Assembly: GCA_013697785.1 (NCBI GenBank)
Contig: JACCWE010000101.1
Span: forward strand, 62,001 to 126,000
Reading direction: 5' to 3'
Origin: Gemmatimonadaceae bacterium
GTDB taxonomy: Bacteria; Gemmatimonadota; Gemmatimonadetes; Gemmatimonadales; Gemmatimonadaceae
DNA length: 64,000 nt
The notes beneath the pieces are model-generated. The model did not search any database, was not told the origin of the DNA, and saw only the letters and a program-made list of their open reading frames with translations. The translations under genes and the position numbers were made by a program. Position 1 is the stretch's first letter, and each line of letters opens with the position of its first letter. Shown in pieces: positions 8,626 through 17,178 of the stretch.

Positions 8626-8698
8626 AACGGACTGGCACGGACAAAAAACGGACAATTCGCCGCGTTGCCCTTTCCGGTTTTGTCCGTGCCAGTCCGTT
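8626..8698. repeat. Perfect 21-bp inverted repeat, 31-base spacer
   Basis: The arm at 8626-8646 (AACGGACTGGCACGGACAAA plus A) is matched exactly by its reverse complement at 8678-8698. Pairing can continue after a two-base bulge (CGG with CCG). The element lies in the 262-base gap between the M28 gene and the ComEA-like gene. As RNA it would form a very stable stem, and the T-run at the end of the right arm means it could terminate transcription from the M28 gene. Its length and the separate inner spacer also suit a mobile miniature repeat. The rest of this gap shows no gene. Confidence 0.85.
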
Positions 8699-8822
8699 TT
8701 GTCGCTCCTACAAGTTGTTACGACTCGGGTCGCGCGACATCTGCCGATCAAACGTATCACTTTCGTCATAGCTCGGAATCGTTCGATGACCGTCGCCCGC
8801 GGAGCTTCAGCGATCTTCGCGC

Positions 8823-9467
8823 ATGCCGACACCAGCCGAAAAGCGCGCCCTCGTGTTTCTCTCCGCCATGCTCACGCTCGGCGCCGGGGTTCGCGCAACC
8901 AAGGCGCTCAGCGCCGAACCGCCGCCGCCCAGCGCCGCGGCCCGAGTAGATCTTCACCGCCAGATCGTTGCCGTCGACTCGGCAGACTCGGTCGAGCGGA
9001 GCGGCGGTGGGAAGCGACATCGGTCGAAGCGACCGGTCTCGATTGGGATTTCGACGTCGGATGGCTCCGACGCGGCAGTGCGGATCGACAGCGGAGTAAC
9101 ATCGTCGCGTAAGCGCAGAAAGGGGACGAAGATTGTGCCGCAATCCACCGAACAACCGCGCGATATCGGTGTCTCATCAGCCGGGCCCGTCGATCTCGAT
9201 CGAGCTCAGGAGTGGGAGATTGTCGCTCTTCCAAAGGTCGGGCCCACACTCGCGCGGCGGATTCTCGCGAACCGGGACTCACTCGGCCCGTTTGGATCGC
9301 TAGTCGAGCTCAGGCGGGTAAAAGGGGTTGGCGAGGCAGTGGTGGACGCGATCACGCCCTACGTGACGTTCTCCCAGCAACCGCGTCAATCCCGTGAGAA
9401 AGAGGGTGATGGAGTGACCGTTCAGCGCCTTAAAAAGCGCCGTAAACGTCAGACACCATCACAATAG
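8823..9467 (+). CDS. ComEA-like helix-hairpin-helix DNA-binding protein
   Basis: The 214-residue product has an N-terminal hydrophobic segment (RALVFLSAMLTLGAG), a low-complexity basic linker (about 30-125) and a ComEA-type helix-hairpin-helix domain at about 125-190. In that domain VDLDRAQEWEIVALPKVGPTLARRI is followed by ELRRVKGVGEAVVDAI, giving the two GxG hairpins. A basic tail (RLKKRRKRQ) follows. ComEA proteins bind incoming DNA in the periplasm during natural transformation. Its position 80 bases before the pilB-pilT-pilC genes, which encode the pilus motor used in DNA uptake, fits that role. The long basic linker is unusual. Confidence 0.75.
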   Translation: MPTPAEKRALVFLSAMLTLGAGVRATKALSAEPPPPSAAARVDLHRQIVAVDSADSVERSGGGKRHRSKRPVSIGISTSDGSDAAVRIDSGVTSSRKRRKGTKIVPQSTEQPRDIGVSSAGPVDLDRAQEWEIVALPKVGPTLARRILANRDSLGPFGSLVELRRVKGVGEAVVDAITPYVTFSQQPRQSREKEGDGVTVQRLKKRRKRQTPSQ

Positions 9468-9493
9468 TAGGTAGGCAGCTAACAACGACCCCC

Positions 9494-9523
9494 GCCCGGG
9501 TGGCGTCGCCGACGCCCCCGGGC
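9494..9523 (+). other. Strong GC hairpin just upstream of pilB
   Basis: GCCCGGG-T-GGCGTC (9494-9507) pairs with GACGCCCCCGGGC (9511-9523), a 13-bp stem with one bulged T and a three-base loop. It ends 22 bases before the pilB ATG. There is no T-run directly after it, so it is not a classic terminator. It could protect or attenuate the pilB message, or limit read-through from the ComEA-like gene. Confidence 0.6.
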
Positions 9524-9545
9524 GCTGTTCCCCCCTCCGAGAAAC

Positions 9546-11378
9546 ATGGCCGTAGCTCCAGCAGCTCAAGCCGCGGGTGAGCGCATCGGTGATCTCCTCA
9601 TGCGAGAGGGGCTCATCACGCGCGAGGCGTTGGACCGCGCGCTGCAGGAACAGAAGACCACCGGCATGCGTGTCGGCTACAACCTCGTGAAGCTCGGCTT
9701 CATCAACGAGGTCGAACTCACGCGCATGCTCGCGCGGCAGTTCCGCATGCCCGCCGTCGACCTCACGAACTTCGAGGTCGATGCACGCATCGCGAAGCTG
9801 ATTCCGGCCGAGCTTGCGCAGCGCCACCTGGTGCTCCCGCTCAAGCGCGAAGGGCGCACGCTCACGGTCGCGATGGCGGATCCGTCGGACCTCGGCGTCA
9901 TCGACGATCTCAAGTTCATCACGCGCTACGACATCTTCCCGGTCATCGCCGGGGAGTACACGCTGCGCAACGCCGTCGACAAGCACTACGGCGAGAATAC
10001 CGACGACGCGCTCCAGAACATTCTCGACGACATCGACGACGATGGTGATGTCGAAGTCGTCGAAGAACGCGAAGAGGAAGTCAACGCGAGCGTGCTCGCG
10101 GCGGCGATCGACGATGCGCCGGTCGTGAAGCTCATCAACGGCATTCTGACGGACGCCGTGAAGAAGGGCGCGTCCGACATCCACTTCGAGTGCTTCGAGC
10201 ACGAGATGCGTGTGCGCTACCGCATCGACGGCGCGCTCCAGGAAGTGATGAAGCCGCCGATGAAGCTCAAGGCCGCGCTCATCTCGCGCTTCAAGATCAT
10301 GTCGAACCTGAACATCGCCGAGCGACGCGTGCCGCAGGATGGGCGCATCAAGCTCAAGATCGGCAAGAAGGTCATCGACTATCGCGTGTCGACGCTGCCG
10401 ACGCTGTTCGGCGAGAAGATCGTGCTCCGAATTCTCGACAAGGGAAATCTGACGCTCGATCTGGAGAAGTTCGGCATCGAGCCGCGCGCAGAAGCGGATC
10501 TGATGGAGGCGGTCGCGAATCCGTACGGCATGGTGCTCGTCACCGGCCCAACGGGATCCGGAAAGACGACCACGCTCTACTCGGCGCTGTCGAAGGTCAA
10601 CAACATCGACGTCAACATCATGACGGCGGAAGATCCCGTCGAGTACAACATCTTCGGGATCAACCAGGTGCTCGTGCGCACCGACATCGGACTCTCCTTC
10701 GCGGCATCGCTGAAGGCGTTCCTTCGTCAGGACCCGAACATCATCATGATTGGAGAGATCCGTGATCTGGAGACCGGTGGTATCGCCATCAAGGCGGCAC
10801 TCACGGGCCACTTGGTCATGTCGACGCTGCACACGAACTCCGCGCCGGAAACGGTCACGCGTCTGATGGACATGGGGCTCGAGCCGTTCAACGTCGCCTC
10901 CGCGCTCAATCTGGTGCTGGCGCAGCGTCTCGTCAGAAAGATCTGCAGCACCTGCCGGGCGCAGTACCAGCCGGACGCGGTCGAGATGAACGCCGCGAAG
11001 CTCAAGCCCGAGATGAGCTTCCGCGACCTCGCCTACACCGAAGAGGCGATTCAGAACATGAAGCGCATGGCGACGAAGGAGGCCGCGCCGATCGTGAAGG
11101 ACTTCAACCTCGATACCACGATCGCCCAAATGCCCTTTTTCCGCGGGCGTGGGTGCGATACGTGCGCCGGAACGGGGCTTAAGGGGCGCCAGGGCCTCTA
11201 CGAGGTCATGATGATGACGCCGAAGCTGCGCAAGCTGGTCATGCAGAGCGTCGGCGCGGCCGAGATTCAGAAGGGCGCGGTCGAGGAAGGGATGCTTACC
11301 CTGCGCATGGACGGGCTGCTCAAGGTCATGAAGGGGATTTGCACCCTGGATCAGGTCATTCGCGAGACCGCCGCCTAG
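9546..11378 (+). CDS. pilB: PilB, type IV pilus extension ATPase
   Basis: The 610-residue protein begins with a MshEN/GspE N-terminal domain (GDLLMREGLITREALDRAL, about 15-150). The secretion ATPase core follows: Walker A GPTGSGKTT at about residues 334-342, the Asp box AEDPVEY, Walker B IIMIGEIRD and the His box TGHLVMSTLHTNSAPETVTRL. A four-cysteine zinc site is present (CSTC ... CDTC). The assignment to PilB/GspE is secure and the pilus subtype follows from the pilT and pilC neighbours. It drives pilin polymerisation at the inner membrane. A roughly 45-residue insertion (about 475-530) separates the two cysteine pairs, which is somewhat longer than usual. Confidence 0.95.
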   Translation: MAVAPAAQAAGERIGDLLMREGLITREALDRALQEQKTTGMRVGYNLVKLGFINEVELTRMLARQFRMPAVDLTNFEVDARIAKLIPAELAQRHLVLPLKREGRTLTVAMADPSDLGVIDDLKFITRYDIFPVIAGEYTLRNAVDKHYGENTDDALQNILDDIDDDGDVEVVEEREEEVNASVLAAAIDDAPVVKLINGILTDAVKKGASDIHFECFEHEMRVRYRIDGALQEVMKPPMKLKAALISRFKIMSNLNIAERRVPQDGRIKLKIGKKVIDYRVSTLPTLFGEKIVLRILDKGNLTLDLEKFGIEPRAEADLMEAVANPYGMVLVTGPTGSGKTTTLYSALSKVNNIDVNIMTAEDPVEYNIFGINQVLVRTDIGLSFAASLKAFLRQDPNIIMIGEIRDLETGGIAIKAALTGHLVMSTLHTNSAPETVTRLMDMGLEPFNVASALNLVLAQRLVRKICSTCRAQYQPDAVEMNAAKLKPEMSFRDLAYTEEAIQNMKRMATKEAAPIVKDFNLDTTIAQMPFFRGRGCDTCAGTGLKGRQGLYEVMMMTPKLRKLVMQSVGAAEIQKGAVEEGMLTLRMDGLLKVMKGICTLDQVIRETAA

Positions 11379-11503
11379 GCTCCGAAGGGCAGCGCGGGCG
11401 CCCGTTTCGGTGCCCGACGGTGCCACCCTGCAACGCTCGCCCTATTCCCTCGTCTATAGGGGTATCCTGTTCTGCCGGATACCGCCACCTCAGCAGGAGC
11501 TAC

Positions 11504-12667
11504 ATGACAGCCCCAGTCGCCAACACCGTCAACCTGCGCGCGTTGCTCGAGGAAATGATCGAGCGTGACGCGTCCGACTTGCACATCACTGCGGGTGACA
11601 AGCCGAAGATGCGCATCGACGGTGACATTACCGACGCGAACGTGAATGTGGTGCTGACGCCGAAGGACACGCTGCAGCTCGCGTACTCGATTCTGACGGA
11701 AAATCAGAAGAAGCGCTTCGAGACAGAGGACGAGCTCGACTTTTCATTCGGCATTCAGAATCTCGCGCGCTTCCGAGGCAACTGCTTCAAGCAGCGCGGC
11801 TGCGTTTCTCTCGTCATTCGACAGATCCCGTTCAACATCCGCACGTTCGAAGAGCTCGGCCTGCCGAACGCCGTGTCGAAGATGGCGGATCGCCCTCGCG
11901 GACTCGTGCTGGTGACGGGCCCGACAGGCTCCGGAAAGTCGACGACGCTCGCCGCGATGATCGACAAGATCAATCGCGAGCGTCGCGGCCACATCATTAC
12001 GGTGGAAGACCCGATCGAGTTCATTCATCGTCACCAGAGCTGCATCGTCAATCAGCGCGAAGTCGGAACGGACACCAAGAGCTTCTCCAACGCGCTCAAG
12101 TATTCGCTTCGTGAAGATCCCGATGTCATTCTCGTCGGCGAAATGCGCGATCTGGAAACGATGTCGGCCGCGCTGACGATCGCCGAAACGGGACACCTCT
12201 GCTTCGCGACGCTCCACACCAACTCCGCGGCCGAAGCGATCAACCGTATGATCGACGTCTTCCCGAGCCACCAGCAGGGCCAGGTTCGCGCGCAGCTCGC
12301 CTTCGTGCTCGAAGGGATCGTGACGCAGACGCTGCTGCCCCGCGCGAAGGGACGTGGTCGTGCGATGGCGGCGGAGATTCTCGTCGTGACGCCCGCGATT
12401 CGCGCCCTGATTCGTGACAACAAGATCCACCAGATCAATTCGTCGATGCAGGCGGGTAAGAAGTTCGGCATGCAGACGCTCAACGATTCGCTCTACAACC
12501 TGTACATGTCGCGCGAGGTCGTGCTGGACGAGTGTCTGCGAGTGTCCGGCGATCAGAACGAGTTCCTTCGCATGATCGGTGAAGCACCGCTCGAGGACGT
12601 TGGCAACGGTGATCCGCCGAAGCTCGCGGGACAGCACGCGAAGTACGCCGCCGCGGGCAAGCGGTAA
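11504..12667 (+). CDS. pilT: PilT, type IV pilus retraction ATPase
   Basis: The 387-residue product is a PilT ATPase. Landmarks are SDLHITAGDKPKMRIDG near the N-terminus, Walker A GPTGSGKST at about 139-147, the Asp box VEDPIEFIH, Walker B DVILVGEMRDLET, the His box FATLHTNSAAEAINRMIDVFP and the C-terminal PilT signature AEILVVTPAIRALIRDNK. It hydrolyses ATP to retract the pilus, giving twitching motility and DNA uptake. ATG 11504 is preceded by AGGAGC at the right distance. Upstream in-frame methionines lie in the pilB-pilT gap and give a non-family leader. It sits between pilB and pilC, probably in one transcript. Confidence 0.95.
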   Translation: MTAPVANTVNLRALLEEMIERDASDLHITAGDKPKMRIDGDITDANVNVVLTPKDTLQLAYSILTENQKKRFETEDELDFSFGIQNLARFRGNCFKQRGCVSLVIRQIPFNIRTFEELGLPNAVSKMADRPRGLVLVTGPTGSGKSTTLAAMIDKINRERRGHIITVEDPIEFIHRHQSCIVNQREVGTDTKSFSNALKYSLREDPDVILVGEMRDLETMSAALTIAETGHLCFATLHTNSAAEAINRMIDVFPSHQQGQVRAQLAFVLEGIVTQTLLPRAKGRGRAMAAEILVVTPAIRALIRDNKIHQINSSMQAGKKFGMQTLNDSLYNLYMSREVVLDECLRVSGDQNEFLRMIGEAPLEDVGNGDPPKLAGQHAKYAAAGKR

Positions 12668-12690
12668 TAAGAAACGTCTGAGGAGATTAC

Positions 12691-13881
12691 ATGCCAACTT
12701 ATGCCTATACGGCACGCACGCTGAGCGGTGAGCTCAAGAACGCCACGATGGAAGCCGCGACGCGGGATGAGGTCGTAGCGAACCTGCGGCGCCAGAAGCT
12801 CATCGTCGTGAAGGTCGATGAAGAGACGAAGAAGAAGAAGGGCGGGAAGGTCAAGACGCGCGATATCGTTATTTTCACGCGTCAGTTCTCGACGATGATC
12901 AATTCCGGCCTTCCGCTCGTGCAGGCGCTCGACATTCTCTCTCGTCAGAGTGAGAACAAGGCGCTGCAGGACGTGACGCACCAGGTGGTCTACGACGTCG
13001 AGTCCGGACACACCGTCGCCGACGCGCTGCGCCGGCATCCGAAGGCGTTCACGGATCTATACGTGAACATGGTGGCCGCCGGTGAGGCGGGTGGTATTCT
13101 CGACACGATTCTGATGCGACTGGCGACGTTCCTCGAAAAGAACGATGCCCTCGTCGGAAAAGTGAAGAGCGCGATGATCTACCCGGCCGTCATCATGAGC
13201 GTGGCCTTCATCGCCATCGTGACGCTCTTGATCTTCGTTATTCCGGTCTTCGAAAACATGTTCGCATCCGTGAATCTGGCGCTTCCGCTGCCGACGCGAA
13301 TCGTGATCATGTTGTCGAGCTTCCTGAAGCATTACTGGTGGGCGGTCGGCGGCGGCGCGTGGTTCACCGTCGTGTCGCTCAAGAAGTACTACAAGACGTC
13401 GAACGGCCAGCTCAACATCGACAAGATCCTGCTGAAGGTGCCGGTGCTTGGCGACATGCTCCGCAAGTCGGCCGTTTCGCGCTTCACGCGTACGCTGGGA
13501 ACGCTGATCTCCTCCGGTGTCTCGATTCTTGATGGTCTCGAGATCACGGCGAAGACGGCCGGTAATCGAGTGATTCACGATGCGATCATGGAGTCGCGCT
13601 CGAGCATCGCGGGGGGTGACACGATCTCGGCCCCGCTCGCGAAGTCGAACGTGTTCCCGCCGATGGTCATCTCGATGATCGCGGTCGGTGAGCAGACGGG
13701 TGGTCTGGACGAAATGCTCACGAAGATCGCGGACTTCTACGACACCGAGGTCGATACGGCTGTCTCGGGTCTGTTGAGCTTGATGGAGCCGGTCATGATC
13801 GTGTTCCTGGGTGTGATCGTCGGAGGAATGGTGGTGGCCATGTATCTGCCGATCTTCGACATGATCAACGCGGTGCAGTAA
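12691..13881 (+). CDS. pilC: PilC, type IV pilus inner-membrane platform protein
   Basis: This 396-residue GspF/PilC-family protein has the PTYAYTARTLSGEL start, two cytoplasmic GspF domains (about 60-185 and 265-390) and three membrane helices (SVAFIAIVTLLIFVIPVF near 170, HYWWAVGGGAWFTVV near 215 and IVFLGVIVGGMVVAMYLPIF at the end). It is the platform on which PilB and PilT act. ATG 12691 follows a clear GAGGAG ribosome site. It is the last gene of the pilBTC operon; a hairpin with a T-run lies about 45 bases after the stop. Confidence 0.95.
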   Translation: MPTYAYTARTLSGELKNATMEAATRDEVVANLRRQKLIVVKVDEETKKKKGGKVKTRDIVIFTRQFSTMINSGLPLVQALDILSRQSENKALQDVTHQVVYDVESGHTVADALRRHPKAFTDLYVNMVAAGEAGGILDTILMRLATFLEKNDALVGKVKSAMIYPAVIMSVAFIAIVTLLIFVIPVFENMFASVNLALPLPTRIVIMLSSFLKHYWWAVGGGAWFTVVSLKKYYKTSNGQLNIDKILLKVPVLGDMLRKSAVSRFTRTLGTLISSGVSILDGLEITAKTAGNRVIHDAIMESRSSIAGGDTISAPLAKSNVFPPMVISMIAVGEQTGGLDEMLTKIADFYDTEVDTAVSGLLSLMEPVMIVFLGVIVGGMVVAMYLPIFDMINAVQ

Positions 13882-14258
13882 GGGGCGAAGTGCTCCCGAT
13901 CTGTCAGCCGATGTTGAATTGAATCTGGCCCCGGGCGATGTTCTGCTCGGGGCTTGATCTTTTTACATGTGCATCGAATGCCGCACGACAGTTCGCCGCT
14001 CTCCCGGCGAGGACGAGCCGACGCATCGCGCTCGACGTCGGCATCCCGATCCGGTCGGCAGCGCCGGCGAAAATTTATCTACCGTTAAGCGCGCGTGCGA
14101 TCGCGGCGACGCCAGTCGAGAACATGTCCAATCGTGCGCTCGTTGGTTCATATATTGCGCACCACGCTCCGATCAATCACCTGCATCGTTCGACGCAATC
14201 CTGGCGGTGAACGTCGGATGATGTCATCCGCTCATACTCGCTCATACTCATCGATTCC
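13882..14258. other. Gap between pilC and the cytochrome genes
   Basis: This 377-base gap holds the pilC terminator (13928-13964). The remainder contains short AT-rich stretches (AAATTTATC near 14070, TTCATATATTGC near 14150) that could be promoter parts for the cytochrome genes. A small tandem repeat, CGCTCATACT twice (14229-14248), lies just before the next start. No coding sequence is supported. Confidence 0.5.
13928..13964 (+). terminator. Rho-independent terminator after pilC
   Basis: GCCCCGGGC (13928-13936) pairs with GCTCGGGGC (13945-13953), nine pairs including one G:T, around an eight-base loop. A T-rich run (CTTTTT, 13959-13964) follows within seven bases. Confidence 0.75.
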
Positions 14259-15476
14259 TTGCAGTTGCGCATCCTCGCAGCATTCTCGGCCGTTGCACTC
14301 TCGAGCTTCGCATCCGACGCTGGGGTGCACATCGCGTTCGCCGCGCCGGCGCAGCTGGGTGCCTCGGCTCACGTCGACGTCGCACGGCTGTATGACCGAT
14401 CGTATCGCGGTCGCGGCCATGCACCAGAGACCGGCGAAGAAATCTTCCGCGCCACCTGCGCAGGCTGTCACGCCGCCGATGGCAAGGGAGCACCAAAGAG
14501 CACCGTGGCGTTTGCCGTTCCCGTTCCCGACTTCACTGATTGCAAGGCAACGACCCCCGAGTCGACGGTTGATTACACGGCAGTCATTCGCGACGGCGGT
14601 CCGGTGCGCGGCTTCAGTCGCATCATGCCGGCATTTCGCGACCTGCTCACGCCCGAACAGATCCGCCGTGTCGTCACGTACATGCGCACGCTCTGCCCCG
14701 AGCCTTCATGGCCGCGCGGCGAGCTCAACGTCTCGCTCGCGCTGGTCACCGAGAAAGCATTTCCGGAAGACGAGGTCGTGCTTACGAGCACGGCCTCCAC
14801 ACGAGGACCCGCCTCGATCGAGAACCATTTCATTCTCGAGAAGCGCTTCGGAAAACGCGCGCAGCTCGAGGTCGACGTGCCGTACGGCTTCGTCGAGCGG
14901 CCCGGCAAATCCTGGGTCGGCGGCCTCGGCGACGCGTCGATCGCCGCCAAGCGCGTGCTCTACTCCTCCAGCGGCACGAGCGGTACGATCCTGAGTGGAC
15001 TGGCCGGCGTCGTGCTGCCCACCGCAGACGCGCGAACGGGACTCGGCACCGGCACGACATCATTCGAGGCAATCATGCTCGGCGCGAAGCTCCTTCCAGC
15101 GCGAAGCTTTTTCCAGTTCGAGGGCGGCGTGAACCTCCCAACCGATGTGTCGAGCGCGCCACGATCTGCGTTCTGGAGCGGTGCGCTCGGCAAGACCGTA
15201 GCCTTCAGCTCGATCACACGCATCTGGTCACCCGCGATCGAGGTCGTGGGCTCGCGTGATCTGGTGAGCGGCGCACCGGTCGACTGGAGCGTGGTGCCGC
15301 AGTTTCAGCTCTCGCTCAGCGCCCTGCAGCACGTGCGCGCTGGCTTCGGCGTGAACATTCCGCTCACGCAGCGAAAGACGCGCGACTCGCAGATCATGGC
15401 CTACCTCCTTTGGGATACCGCCGACGGTCCACTACTTCAAGGCTGGAAAGGGCGGTGCACCGGATGCGAGCACTGA
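14259..15476 (+). CDS. Secreted monohaem cytochrome c fused to an outer-membrane-like domain
   Basis: The 405-residue product starts at TTG 14259 with a signal peptide (MQLRILAAFSAVALSS...AFAA). A cytochrome c domain (about 55-150) has one haem-binding CAGCH and a later Met in SRIMPAF as likely axial ligand. It ends with the helix TPEQIRRVVTYMRTLCP. From about 155 onward the sequence is not cytochrome: repeated amphipathic segments such as SIENHFILEKRFGKRAQLEVDVPYGF and LQHVRAGFGVNIPL resemble small outer-membrane channel proteins. A function linking electron transfer to the outer membrane is an inference. The last 13 bases overlap the five-haem cytochrome gene. Confidence 0.7.
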   Translation: MQLRILAAFSAVALSSFASDAGVHIAFAAPAQLGASAHVDVARLYDRSYRGRGHAPETGEEIFRATCAGCHAADGKGAPKSTVAFAVPVPDFTDCKATTPESTVDYTAVIRDGGPVRGFSRIMPAFRDLLTPEQIRRVVTYMRTLCPEPSWPRGELNVSLALVTEKAFPEDEVVLTSTASTRGPASIENHFILEKRFGKRAQLEVDVPYGFVERPGKSWVGGLGDASIAAKRVLYSSSGTSGTILSGLAGVVLPTADARTGLGTGTTSFEAIMLGAKLLPARSFFQFEGGVNLPTDVSSAPRSAFWSGALGKTVAFSSITRIWSPAIEVVGSRDLVSGAPVDWSVVPQFQLSLSALQHVRAGFGVNIPLTQRKTRDSQIMAYLLWDTADGPLLQGWKGRCTGCEH

Positions 15477-17113
15477 GATTCATTGGCATTGCCGCCGCCT
15501 GCATCTCGACGACGGCGGTTCTCGTGGCGGCGGCCGGCTACGGCACCGCGACGCGAGGCAGCGTCGCGCCCGGTCCTGCGCACTTCCTCACGGCCGATCG
15601 GTGCATCGCATGTCATAGCAGCCTGTCGACACCATCAGGGAAGGATGCGTCGATCGGCTTCGACTGGCGCGCGTCGATCATGGCCAACGCGTCACGCGAT
15701 CCGTACTGGCAGGGGTCGGTCCGCCGCGAGGTGCTCGATCATCCGGCGAGCCGAGCGGCGATCGAGGACGAGTGTTCGACGTGCCACATGCCGATGCAGC
15801 GCTTCGCAGTGCACGCGGCCGGCGGCCAGGGCAAGGTGTTCGCCCGCTTCCCCACACTCGGGGGAACCGATCCGCTCGACAGTTTGTCCGCCGACGGCGT
15901 GTCCTGCACCATGTGTCATCAGATTCAGAAGGACCGCTTCGGAGAGCGCTCCAGCTTCAACGGCGGCTTCGCGGTCGATACGACGACGCGCGTCGGCAAG
16001 CGGCCGATCTTTGGTCCGTACGAAGTGGATCGTGGACACACGACGGTCATGCACTCCTCCAGCGGCTTCGTTCCGACGCAGGGTGCGCACATTCGCGAGT
16101 CCGAGCTGTGCGCGACCTGCCATACGCTCTACACGAAGTCGCTCGATTCGGCCGGTAAGGAAATCGGCGAGTTGCCGGAGCAGATGCCGTTTCTCGAGTG
16201 GAAGCACAGCGCCTACCGCACGGAGCAGAGCTGTCAATCCTGTCACATGCCGCGCGTCGTTGCAGAGGGCGACAGCGTTCCGATTACTGCGGTTGAGGGA
16301 CAGCCGCGCGCAGATGTGCGGCGACACTGGTTCCCCGGCGGAAATTTTCTCATGCTGGGAATGTTGAACCGTTACCGCGGTGAGCTCGCCGTCGAGGCGC
16401 TCCCCGCGGAGCTCGATGCCGCAGCGCTCGAGACGCGTCAGCTTCTCGCGCGGGCTGCGCGACTGCAGGTGACTGCGGGTCCGGCCGAGGCGGGACGTGT
16501 CGTGCTGGATGTGCTGGTGACCAACTTGAACGGACACAAGCTTCCATCGGCCTATCCGTCCCGCCGCGCCTGGCTGCACGTCACGGTACGCGATCGGTCG
16601 GGCGCAGCCGTGTTCGAGTCGGGCGCGATGACGTCGGCGGGCCGAATCGTCGGGAACGACAACGATGACGATCGCACCAAATACGAGCCGCACTATCGCG
16701 AGATCACGCGCCCCGACCAGGTGCAGATCTACGAGTCTATTCTGCAGGACCAGCACGGCGCCGTGACCACCGGACTGCTGTCGGCCGTCAGCTATGTGAA
16801 GGACAACCGCCTCCTCCCGCGCGGCTTCGACAAGACGACTGCAGGCCGCGACATCGCTGTGCAGGGCGATGCAGCACGCGACCCGTCGTTCGTCGGCGGC
16901 TCGCACCATACTCGCTATCGCATCGACGTCGCACGAAATCGGGGTCCCTTTCAGATCGACGCGGAGCTCTGGTATCAGCCCATCGGTTATCGCTGGGCAC
17001 ACAACCTCAGCCTGCAGCCGTCTCCGGAGACGAACCGGTTTGTCGACTACTATGAGTCGATGGCCGGCGCCTCGGGGATCGTGCTTGCGCGAGACAGTGT
17101 GACCGTGCGCTGA
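15464..17113 (+). CDS. Five-haem cytochrome c, secreted
   Basis: The 549-residue protein has a hydrophobic leader (RALRFIGIAAACISTTAVLVAAAGY) and five CxxCH haem sites in the first 265 residues: CIACH, CSTCH, CTMCH, CATCH and CQSCH. Their spacing and extra histidines (HVMHSS, HTT) resemble the NapC/NrfH and octahaem-like multihaem cytochromes. The C-terminal half (about 300-549) carries no haem site and looks like a beta-rich domain (VVLDVLVTNLNGHKLPSAYPSRRAWLHVTV). ATG 15464 gives a signal peptide; an earlier in-frame start at 15410 adds a basic non-signal stretch. It overlaps the preceding cytochrome gene, so the two are likely co-translated partners. Substrate unknown. Confidence 0.85.
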   Translation: MRALRFIGIAAACISTTAVLVAAAGYGTATRGSVAPGPAHFLTADRCIACHSSLSTPSGKDASIGFDWRASIMANASRDPYWQGSVRREVLDHPASRAAIEDECSTCHMPMQRFAVHAAGGQGKVFARFPTLGGTDPLDSLSADGVSCTMCHQIQKDRFGERSSFNGGFAVDTTTRVGKRPIFGPYEVDRGHTTVMHSSSGFVPTQGAHIRESELCATCHTLYTKSLDSAGKEIGELPEQMPFLEWKHSAYRTEQSCQSCHMPRVVAEGDSVPITAVEGQPRADVRRHWFPGGNFLMLGMLNRYRGELAVEALPAELDAAALETRQLLARAARLQVTAGPAEAGRVVLDVLVTNLNGHKLPSAYPSRRAWLHVTVRDRSGAAVFESGAMTSAGRIVGNDNDDDRTKYEPHYREITRPDQVQIYESILQDQHGAVTTGLLSAVSYVKDNRLLPRGFDKTTAGRDIAVQGDAARDPSFVGGSHHTRYRIDVARNRGPFQIDAELWYQPIGYRWAHNLSLQPSPETNRFVDYYESMAGASGIVLARDSVTVR

Positions 17114-17143
17114 GCCTGCGGTCGGGCCATGATCTGTATTAAC

Positions 17144-17172
17144 TTGACAGTGAAACGTTGCACTGTCATATT
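17144..17172 (+). promoter_or_regulatory. MerR-type promoter with internal dyad operator
   Basis: TTGACA (17144-17149) is followed after 17 bases by CATATT (17167-17172); TATTGC at a 19-base spacing is an alternative. An exact inverted repeat, TGACAGTG/CACTGTCA, spans 17145-17168 with AACGTT, itself a palindrome, at its centre. The dyad fills the spacer and touches the -35, the classic MerR-family arrangement. The regulator ATG lies at 17179, only a few bases after the -10, so its message would be nearly leaderless. Confidence 0.75.
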
Positions 17173-17178
17173 GCCGCC

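Noticed and set aside
9459-11426. 655-codon open frame antisense to pilB
   Set aside because: It is an Arg/His/Asp/Leu-rich shadow frame caused by high third-position GC in pilB; it has no domain, signal or ribosome site.
13965-14258. Small genes of 60-90 codons after pilC
   Set aside because: No ribosome site, no hydrophobic or family pattern, and overlapping frames on both strands are equally open.
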